From Bacteroidales bacterium (GTDB taxonomy: Bacteria > Bacteroidota > Bacteroidia > Bacteroidales > UBA932), in NCBI GenBank assembly GCA_017553405.1, contig JAFZME010000167.1, positions 1-39,119 on the forward strand: a stretch of 39,119 nucleotides of DNA, given 5' to 3'. Positions 33,239 through 39,119 of the stretch are shown here, piece by piece (positions within the stretch are counted from its first letter, which is position 1; every line of letters begins with the position of its first letter). A model generated the notes under the pieces. That model saw nothing but the letters and a program-made list of their open reading frames with translations. It did not search any database and had not been told where the DNA came from. The translations under genes were made by a program, and so were the position numbers.

Positions 33239-33818
33239 CTATATTAAAGGAGAAATCGCCGGACTGACTCCGACGGAGGCCATCATAGAATGCGGCGGCA
33301 TAGGCTACAGCTGCCTGATATCGCTCCAGACCTTTGAAAAACTGCAGGGACTGGGCCAGGCCAAGGTTTATATCCACCACTACCTCAGGGAGGACGATGA
33401 GCTTTTCTACGGCATCGCGACCGCCGACGAGCGCGAGATGTTCCGCCTGCTGATAAGCGTGTCGGGCGTCGGCTGCGGCTCGGCGAGGATGATGCTTTCC
33501 TCGCTCACGACCGAGGAAGTCCGCGCCGCCATCATCGGCGAGGACATCAGCAAGATCAAGAGCGTCAAGGGCATCGGTCTCAAGACCGCCCAGCGCCTTG
33601 TCGTCGATCTGAAAGACAAGATTGTAAAGGGCTCTGAGACAGACACAACGGCGCTGTTCCAGACCGGAAGCAACGCCGTTGTCGAGGAGGCCACCACTGC
33701 ACTTGTGATGCTCGGCTACACCAAGGCTGCGGTCGGAAAGGTGATTCCCTCGATACTCAAGGACAATCCTTCCGCCAAGGTTGAGCAGATCATCAAGGCG
33801 GCCTTGCAGAAGCTGTAG
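33231..33818 (+). CDS. ruvA: Holliday junction DNA helicase subunit RuvA
   Basis: RuvA binds Holliday junctions and loads RuvB. The 195-residue protein has the N-terminal OB fold ([26 protein letters not shown]), the helix-hairpin-helix pair ([13 protein letters not shown] and [19 protein letters not shown]), and the C-terminal domain III ([18 protein letters not shown]) that contacts RuvB. It overlaps pncB by eight bases and lies 15 kb from ruvB. Its stop is one base away from the stop of the convergent DUF4923 gene. Confidence 0.95.
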   Translation: [195 protein letters not shown]

Positions 33819-33819
33819 A

Positions 33820-34572
33820 CTACTGTTTCTGCAGTTTGAATCCCATCTTGAAGTTGTCGTAGTTGCCTGTAAGCGATGAAAGCGAGCTTACGGTGGAGCT
33901 CTTCTGGCCTACGAGCGATGCGACTTTCTTGAAAAACTGCGACATCTTTGTCGCGGGGAAGAGCATCTTCGCCTCGGTGAGACCGCTTTCGAGCGTGCCG
34001 GTCATCGAGAAGAACTGCATAAGTTTGCCGAAGGTGAGAGTCACGGTGTTCTCGTTGTCTCCGACCTTGTAGGTCCCGCCTACGGGGATGTTGAGGATGT
34101 TGCAGGTGAAGGTGTTGTCGCTGTTGAAGACAAAGGTCATCGTGCCGGGCTTGATGCCGATTTTCTCGATGATGCCGTTGATTTTGCCCTCGATTCCTGT
34201 GTTGATGGCTGATCCGGCGAGGTTGGAAAGGAGGCTGGCATTGCTCGAGGAGGTGCTGAGCGCAAGGCCGGTGTAGGTGTAGGTGCCGTTGAGGCTGATG
34301 GGAGCGGAGTAGACCGTGCCGGCGACGGAGTTGAGCACTCCGGTCAGGATGTTGCCGACGCCGCTTTCGGAGCTGTCGGAAGAGCCGCCAAGGACGCTGC
34401 CAAGGATGCTGCCAACTGCGGAAGATGCGGTCGAAGACGAGGATGAGCTTGACTGCGACGAGGTGGAGGAAGAGGAGGAGTTTCCGAAGATCTTACCCAG
34501 GAGCTGGGCGTTGGCGTCGGTGCCGGCGAGAAGGAGCGCGGCTGCGGCAATGAGGCTAAGTACTTTTTTCAT
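33820..34572 (-). CDS. Secreted DUF4923-family protein
   Basis: This 250-residue exported protein has a signal peptide (about residues 1-22, ending DANAQ), a long serine-rich low-complexity segment (about 32-56), a glycine/serine linker, and a C-terminal lipocalin-like beta-rich domain starting at LNGTYTYTGLALS, with TFVFNSDNTFTCNILNIPVGGTY. This fits DUF4923, known mainly from Bacteroidales. Function is unknown; a surface or periplasmic location is inferred. It is the downstream neighbour of the ThiL-like gene, 21 bp away, with no obvious -7 box of its own. Confidence 0.78.
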   Translation of the reverse strand: MKKVLSLIAAAALLLAGTDANAQLLGKIFGNSSSSSTSSQSSSSSSSTASSAVGSILGSVLGGSSDSSESGVGNILTGVLNSVAGTVYSAPISLNGTYTYTGLALSTSSSNASLLSNLAGSAINTGIEGKINGIIEKIGIKPGTMTFVFNSDNTFTCNILNIPVGGTYKVGDNENTVTLTFGKLMQFFSMTGTLESGLTEAKMLFPATKMSQFFKKVASLVGQKSSTVSSLSSLTGNYDNFKMGFKLQKQ

Positions 34573-34593
34573 AATTATTTGATAGTTAATATA

Positions 34594-35598
34594 TTATTCT
34601 TCTTCGGGCCATCCCTGGGCTTTGACGGGAAGCTCCGCCCCCTCGGGAGTCACGAGCACCGTCCCTGCCTCTGGCAGCGCGAGGTGCCCTATCACGGAGA
34701 AGGTGGGGAATTCCTTGTGGAACTTCTCATAGGAAAGGATAGGAATGGTAAACAGGACCTTGAGGTCGTCACCTCCGTTCATTGCGGCGGAGACGGGGTC
34801 GATGTCGAGCTCCTTGCCGAGGGCGAAGGAATTGCCTTCAAAGGGGATTTTGTCGGCGTAGACCTTGGCGCCGAACTTTGTCCTGAGAGCCAGGCGCTTG
34901 ACGGCGTCCGAGAGCCCCTTCGTGACGAAAACTCCTCCGGAAGGGAAAATCTCCTCCTTCAGCATCCTTGAGGGAATACTTTGGTCGATTTCGGGCTTCA
35001 AGTAGGCCGCGACAAGCATTTTATATTTCTCCAGGGCCGGCTGGACGGACTCCTTGTCGAAGGAAAGCTTGCCTTTTTCGAGCACCTGCATACCGAGGTA
35101 GGCGGCGCCGAGGCTGCCGGAGACGCAGAGAAGGTCTTTGCTCGCCGGCGCGGGGGTGCGGGCCGTCATCTCGAAGGGAATCTCTCCGACGGCGGAAACG
35201 CTTACTGAAAGGCCGTTTTGCGAGGGAATCAGGTCGAGGCCGAGCTTTTCGGCGCCGAACTCCGAGGCCGCGGTCACAACGCCGTTCCACACCTGGCGCA
35301 CTTCGTCGAAATCCAGCTTGGAGGACACTCCAAGGACGATGGAGAGCGACTTGACAGTCGCGCAGGCGGCAATCAGCTCGCCGAGAACGGTGAGGCAGCA
35401 CTTATAGCCGAGGTGCTTCAGGGGGAAATAGACAAGGTCGAAATCGGTGCCTTCGATGTAGGTCTTCTGGACCGGAAGGACGCGGCTTTTATCGGAGGGC
35501 CGGAAAGAGAGATCCTCGCCGGGGAGGAATCCGCTGCCTTCGAAAAGGCGCTCGATGGCCGCGACTTTGCCTATGTCGGAAAAACTTTCTTTATCCAT
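34594..35598 (-). CDS. ThiL/AIR-synthase-like protein, probably catalytically degenerate
   Basis: This 334-residue protein aligns by eye along its whole length with Bacteroidota thiamine-monophosphate kinase ThiL (FDLVYFPLKHLGYK, VSGSLGAAYLGMQVLE, IGHLALPEAG, AQGWP at the end). However, the metal- and nucleotide-binding motifs are altered: the usual GDDAAV region reads GEDLSF, the VGGDT loop reads LGLDL, the SD motif in the second strand is replaced by GEL, and the ISDGL motif reads VTKGL. Only GGDDLKV (for GGEDYEL) is near-normal. It is therefore more likely a non-enzymatic paralogue than a working ThiL. The start at 35598 (MDKESF) is chosen because a -7 box overlaps the TTG further upstream. 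Confidence 0.75.
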   Translation of the reverse strand: MDKESFSDIGKVAAIERLFEGSGFLPGEDLSFRPSDKSRVLPVQKTYIEGTDFDLVYFPLKHLGYKCCLTVLGELIAACATVKSLSIVLGVSSKLDFDEVRQVWNGVVTAASEFGAEKLGLDLIPSQNGLSVSVSAVGEIPFEMTARTPAPASKDLLCVSGSLGAAYLGMQVLEKGKLSFDKESVQPALEKYKMLVAAYLKPEIDQSIPSRMLKEEIFPSGGVFVTKGLSDAVKRLALRTKFGAKVYADKIPFEGNSFALGKELDIDPVSAAMNGGDDLKVLFTIPILSYEKFHKEFPTFSVIGHLALPEAGTVLVTPEGAELPVKAQGWPEEE

Positions 35599-35613
35599 AT
35601 CTCTACAAAAATA

Positions 35614-35621
35614 CAAATTTA
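35614..35621 (-). promoter_or_regulatory. -7 box for the ThiL-like gene
   Basis: TAAATTTG on the minus strand matches TAnnTTTG; a second match (TATTTTTG, 35606-35613) overlaps directly downstream. Both would give a very short leader before ATG 35598. It lies back to back with the promoter of the divergent EEP gene. Confidence 0.5.
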
Positions 35622-35636
35622 TTCGAGGGAATTGGT

Positions 35637-35644
35637 TATTTTTG
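35637..35644 (+). promoter_or_regulatory. -7 box for the secreted EEP gene
   Basis: TATTTTTG matches TAnnTTTG, 24 bp before the ATG at 35661. The short divergent spacer means that the two promoters may compete. Confidence 0.5.
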
Positions 35645-35660
35645 TAAAAATGTTGAAAAA

Positions 35661-36482
35661 ATGAAAAAGACGGTTCTCACCTTCCTTGTCGCTCTCCTGG
35701 CCATTTCCGCCTTCGGAGCGGACACCCTTAAGGTTATGTCCTACAATATCCGCCTCGGCAAGGCCGATGACGGCACCAATTCCTGGAAATACCGCTACCC
35801 CGCATCCGCAATGATGCTCGACGACCAGAAGCCCGATGTCTTCGGCGTCCAGGAAGCCTACGACTACCAGGTAAAGTACCTCAAGGAGTACCCCGGCTTC
35901 TATAAGTGCGTCGGTGTCGGCCGCGAAGACGGCAAGCACAAAGGCGAGCATATGTGCGTCTTCTACAACAAGAAGACCATCAAACTCCTCAAATGGGGGA
36001 CTTTCTGGCTCAGCGAGACTCCTGAGAAGCCTTCTTTCGGCTGGGATGCAAAGTGCAAGCGCACCGCGACCTGGGCCCTTCTGAAAGACAAGAAGAGCGG
36101 TAAAAAATTCTACTTCGTCAACACCCACCTCGACCACGTCGGCGTCGAAGCCCGCAAGAACGGCCTCGCCCTCATAGTCGACCGTATCGACAGCATCAAC
36201 CCCAAGGGTCTTCCTATGGTCCTCACCGGCGATTTCAACGTCACTCCGGACAACCCGGGCCTTGAAGGACTCAACAAGAAGATGCAGTCAACCCGCGAAG
36301 TGGCCGCCGAGACGGACCATCTCGGCACATTCAACGGCTGGGGCAAGATGAAGGAAGAGATTATAGACTACATCTACATCAATGGCTTCACCTGCCCGAC
36401 CTACAAGACCCTCAGGAAGGAATACGACGGCAGGAAGTTCATCTCCGACCACTATCCGGTCATCGCCAACATCGTTTTCTAA
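35661..36482 (+). CDS. Secreted endonuclease/exonuclease/phosphatase-family protein
   Basis: This 273-residue EEP-fold hydrolase is exported: residues 1-19 form a signal peptide ending in FGA. The catalytic motifs are complete: MSYNIRLG, the Glu in FGVQEAYDY, VNTHLDHVGVEARKN, TGDFNVTPDNPG, and the final SDHYPV. Such secreted proteins in Bacteroidales are usually annotated as endonucleases or phosphodiesterases; the true substrate is open. It is not close to the EEP protein at 3452-4417, which belongs to a different branch. The stop is three bases from the stop of convergent dnaE. Confidence 0.88.
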   Translation: MKKTVLTFLVALLAISAFGADTLKVMSYNIRLGKADDGTNSWKYRYPASAMMLDDQKPDVFGVQEAYDYQVKYLKEYPGFYKCVGVGREDGKHKGEHMCVFYNKKTIKLLKWGTFWLSETPEKPSFGWDAKCKRTATWALLKDKKSGKKFYFVNTHLDHVGVEARKNGLALIVDRIDSINPKGLPMVLTGDFNVTPDNPGLEGLNKKMQSTREVAAETDHLGTFNGWGKMKEEIIDYIYINGFTCPTYKTLRKEYDGRKFISDHYPVIANIVF

Positions 36483-36485
36483 GCC

Positions 36486-39119
36486 CTATTTCATCAGCGT
36501 TTCGCACCTGTCTATACCGATGGACTTGAGTTCATCGATAAGCGCCGTGGAGACATTGACCTGGAATCCCTTCGAGAAGAAGCGGATCCGGTAGCCCGTC
36601 GTCTCGTCGCTGAGGAAGATGTTGAGGGGAATTGTGCCCTTGTGGCGCTTCAGCACCGCGACAAGAGAGGCCCTGAACTCCTTGGACAGCATCGAAGTCG
36701 AGATGTTGACGGAGAAGGCGTTGATCTTTGAATCGGCTACATTGCCGAGAAGCTGGATACTTGTAGGCCTGAAGGAATAGGGCACTGTCTTGCCTGCGGA
36801 CCTTTCGTCCGGACGGAGGAAGAACTTGCCCTTGATTTCGCCTTCGATGAACAGGGCTTCGTTGACCTTCATATATCCGATAAAGGCCTCGTAATCCTTG
36901 GCATACAGGGAAAGCTCATAGCTGCCGCTGTAGTCTTCAATCTTCGCTCTGACGCCGGGTTTGCCGTTGCGGGACGTTATGTTCTGGACTTCGGTCACGA
37001 TGCCGGCAATGGTGACTTTCTCGGGAGCCTTCTGGTCTTTCTCGGCTTCGGCTACGGCGTTCTGCATATTGGCCAGCTCGAGGGAGACAAAGGTCTTGAA
37101 TTCAAAGTCGTAGCGGTCCAGAGGGTGGGACGAAAGGTAGCGCCCCACAAATTCCTTCTCTTTCTGAAGCAGCTGGAGAGTCTTGTCTTCGGGATCCGCC
37201 GGCGGCAAATTGGGACGGGTGGGCTTCAATTCTTCCATCTCCCCGAACAGGGAGGCGGAGGAATCTATGTTGTTGGTCTGGAAGAGCTCTCCGTAGCGGG
37301 AAAGTTCGTCGATAAACATAGGTCCGTCCTTAACCCTTGAGACGAAGAAGCTGCTGCGCGGTATATTGAAGCTGTCGAATGCGCCGGCATAGACGAGAGT
37401 CTCGAGGGCCTTGCGGTTGACGGCCGTCCCCATCCTTTCCACGAAGTCGTAGACGTCGGCGAACAGGCCGTTTTTGTGGCGCTCCTCCAGGATAGCGTCC
37501 ACTATGTTGCTTCCAAAACCCTTCATTGCGGAGAGGGCGTAGCGGATGTTGCCTTCGGAGTTGACGGAGAAGTCGGCCGCACTTTCGTTGACATCCGGAT
37601 TGAGAACCTTGATCCGGTGCATCTTGCAGTCGTCGATGATCTTCTTGATTTCGTCCATATCCCTCGCGCAGGTCAGGCAGGAGGCGAAGAATTCGGCCGT
37701 GTAGTGGCATTTGAGCCAGCCGGTCTGGTAGCTGATCCAGGCGTAGCAGGTGGAGTGGGACTTATTGAAGGCGTACTGGGCGAATTTTTCCCAGTCTTTC
37801 CAGATCTTGTCGAGAGTCTTCTCCGGATGGCCGTTGGCCATACCGCCCGTCATAAACTTGTCTTTCAGGGAGTTAAGGATGTCGATCTGCTTCTTGCCCA
37901 TTGCTTTGCGGAGCTTGTCCGCTTCGCCTTTAGTGAAGCCGGCCAGCCTCTGCGACAGAAGCATCACCTGCTCCTGATAGACGGTGACGCCGTAGGTGTC
38001 CTTAAGGTATTCCTCCATCTCCGGAAGGTCGTACTGGATGGCTTGCTCTCCCTGCTTGCGGGCGACGAAGTCCGGGATGTAGTCCATCGGGCCCGGCCGA
38101 TAGAGGGCGTTCATAGCGATAAGGTCCTCGAAGCGCTCCGGGTGGAGCTGCTGGAGGTACTTCTTCATACCGGCGGATTCGACCTGGAAGACGGAAGTGG
38201 TGTCGCCGCGGCCGAAGAGCTCGTAGGTCGGCTTGTCGTCGATGGGGATGGCTTCGATGTCGATATCCTTGCCATAGCGCTCCTTGATGAGCTTGAGGCA
38301 GTTGTGGATGATGCTGAGGGTGATGAGGCCGAGGAAGTCCATCTTGAGCATACCCACATCCTCAATGTAGTGGCCGTCATATTGCGAGATGTGGACCGTC
38401 TCGCCGGTGTCCTTGTCCTTGGCCGTGGAGAGGGGGAGATAATTGGTCAGGTCGCCTCGGCCGATGATGGTCGCGCAGGCGTGGACGCCGACCTGCCGGA
38501 TGCTTCCTTCCAAGGCCTTTGCGTAGTGGAGGACCTCCTTGGTGAGCTCGTTGTCGCCATTGAGTTCATTGATGAAATTGGGGTCCAGCCGGAAGCACCT
38601 TTCGAGAGTGATGTCACTGTTGGTGTAGGATATTTCCTCAAAACCTTTCTGGAAACTTTTCATCACCTTGGTCTTGCCTCCCGGGGCGGAAGGGTCGTCC
38701 ACCTCCACTTCTTTCTTGTAGGCCTTGAAGCCTGGCTTCAGCTGGTCGAGCTTGGGATTGAAGGGATATTCCCTTTCAACCTTCTCAGTGAGCCTGTCGG
38801 GGACCATTTTGGAGAGGCGGTTGGACTCTTCTATGGAAAGACGGCTGATCCTCGCGACGTCCTTTATGGAACTTTTCGCGGCCATCGTGCCGAAGGTGAT
38901 AACCCTCGAGACGTGGTCCTCGCCGTAGCGCTTCTCGACGTATTCGTGGGCTTTGGTCAGGTCCTCGAAATCTACGTCGATATCGGGCATACTGATACGG
39001 TCGGGGTTGAGGAAACGCTCGAACAGGAGCTGGTATTTGATCGGGTCGAGGTTGGTGATCCACAGGCAGTAGGCCACTACGCTGCCCGCCGCCGAGCCGC
39101 GGCCCGGCCCCACGAGCCA
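36486..39119 (-). CDS. dnaE: DNA polymerase III alpha subunit, N-terminal part outside the window
   Basis: This is the C-terminal 877 residues of the replicative polymerase; the PHP domain and the start lie beyond the right edge. The fragment begins in the palm with VGPGRGSAAGS and includes the catalytic PDIDVDF at fragment residues 45-51. The tandem helix-hairpin-helix region follows (YRPGPMDYIPDFVARKQG near 340), then fingers, and an OB fold near 700-770 (VTIAGIVTEVQNITSRNGKPG). The remaining C-terminus ends SIGIDRCETLMK. The frame is uninterrupted. It is convergent with the EEP gene, with only a three-base gap. Confidence 0.97.
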   Translation of the reverse strand, partial: WLVGPGRGSAAGSVVAYCLWITNLDPIKYQLLFERFLNPDRISMPDIDVDFEDLTKAHEYVEKRYGEDHVSRVITFGTMAAKSSIKDVARISRLSIEESNRLSKMVPDRLTEKVEREYPFNPKLDQLKPGFKAYKKEVEVDDPSAPGGKTKVMKSFQKGFEEISYTNSDITLERCFRLDPNFINELNGDNELTKEVLHYAKALEGSIRQVGVHACATIIGRGDLTNYLPLSTAKDKDTGETVHISQYDGHYIEDVGMLKMDFLGLITLSIIHNCLKLIKERYGKDIDIEAIPIDDKPTYELFGRGDTTSVFQVESAGMKKYLQQLHPERFEDLIAMNALYRPGPMDYIPDFVARKQGEQAIQYDLPEMEEYLKDTYGVTVYQEQVMLLSQRLAGFTKGEADKLRKAMGKKQIDILNSLKDKFMTGGMANGHPEKTLDKIWKDWEKFAQYAFNKSHSTCYAWISYQTGWLKCHYTAEFFASCLTCARDMDEIKKIIDDCKMHRIKVLNPDVNESAADFSVNSEGNIRYALSAMKGFGSNIVDAILEERHKNGLFADVYDFVERMGTAVNRKALETLVYAGAFDSFNIPRSSFFVSRVKDGPMFIDELSRYGELFQTNNIDSSASLFGEMEELKPTRPNLPPADPEDKTLQLLQKEKEFVGRYLSSHPLDRYDFEFKTFVSLELANMQNAVAEAEKDQKAPEKVTIAGIVTEVQNITSRNGKPGVRAKIEDYSGSYELSLYAKDYEAFIGYMKVNEALFIEGEIKGKFFLRPDERSAGKTVPYSFRPTSIQLLGNVADSKINAFSVNISTSMLSKEFRASLVAVLKRHKGTIPLNIFLSDETTGYRIRFFSKGFQVNVSTALIDELKSIGIDRCETLMK

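Overview
The window looks like a chromosomal segment of a member of the order Bacteroidales (Bacteroidota), probably an uncultured gut-type lineage of mid-50s percent GC. The evidence is the Bacteroidota-type -7 boxes (TAnnTTTG) directly before many genes, a single-chain eukaryote-type glycyl-tRNA synthetase, a TonB protein, a DUF4923 secreted protein, FrdA/FrdB of the Bacteroidota type, and the coaX-OMP-TPR-lptC-PpiD envelope gene order. It is mostly conserved housekeeping DNA. I see no phage, integrase, CRISPR array, tRNA or rRNA.

Layout. From 1 to 16490 every gene is on the minus strand. Read in the direction of transcription these are mfd, coaX, an outer-membrane protein, a TPR protein, lptC, a PpiD-like foldase, ychF, a sugar-phosphate-type MFS antiporter, an EEP-family hydrolase, then galK, a CpXC protein, a YeiH-type transporter and a small membrane protein cut by the window edge. 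From 16792 to 21514 genes run on the plus strand: ruvB, an Ntn-hydrolase-like protein, frdA and frdB. hflX, tonB and a membrane-tethered TPR/HTH regulator follow on minus (21590-24966). The plus-strand block 25029-33818 holds ybeY, mnmG, sufS, sufE, sufT, folK, glyS, pncB and ruvA. DUF4923 and a degenerate ThiL-like protein are on minus, a second EEP-family protein is on plus, and the 3' part of dnaE (minus) closes the window.

The most interesting feature is not a gene. The divergent mfd/ruvB spacer (16491-16791) is very AT-rich and carries about eight DnaA-box-like 9-mers, mostly variants of TTATCAACA, in 150 bp, plus a perfect hairpin and AT-only stretches. It lies at the point where gene orientation switches from all-minus to mainly plus. 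Two perfect 16-bp parS-like palindromes (TGTTCCACGTGGAACA) lie 10-12 kb away inside mnmG and sufS, and a one-mismatch copy lies 1.4 kb away. Together these suggest that the window spans the chromosomal replication origin and its ParB-binding centromere region.

A second theme is a family of short repeats (units of 28-36 bp running from TGTCATTTCGA to AGAAATCT) found singly or as inverted pairs at five places. One pair of exactly 90 bp sits in frame inside an EEP-family gene and adds about 30 residues. Two further unrelated inverted-repeat elements (104 and 119 bp) lie in spacers. Other oddities are frdAB without an adjacent cytochrome b gene, a ThiL paralogue that has lost most metal-binding aspartates, and an insertion of about 50 residues in MnmG beginning at the parS site.
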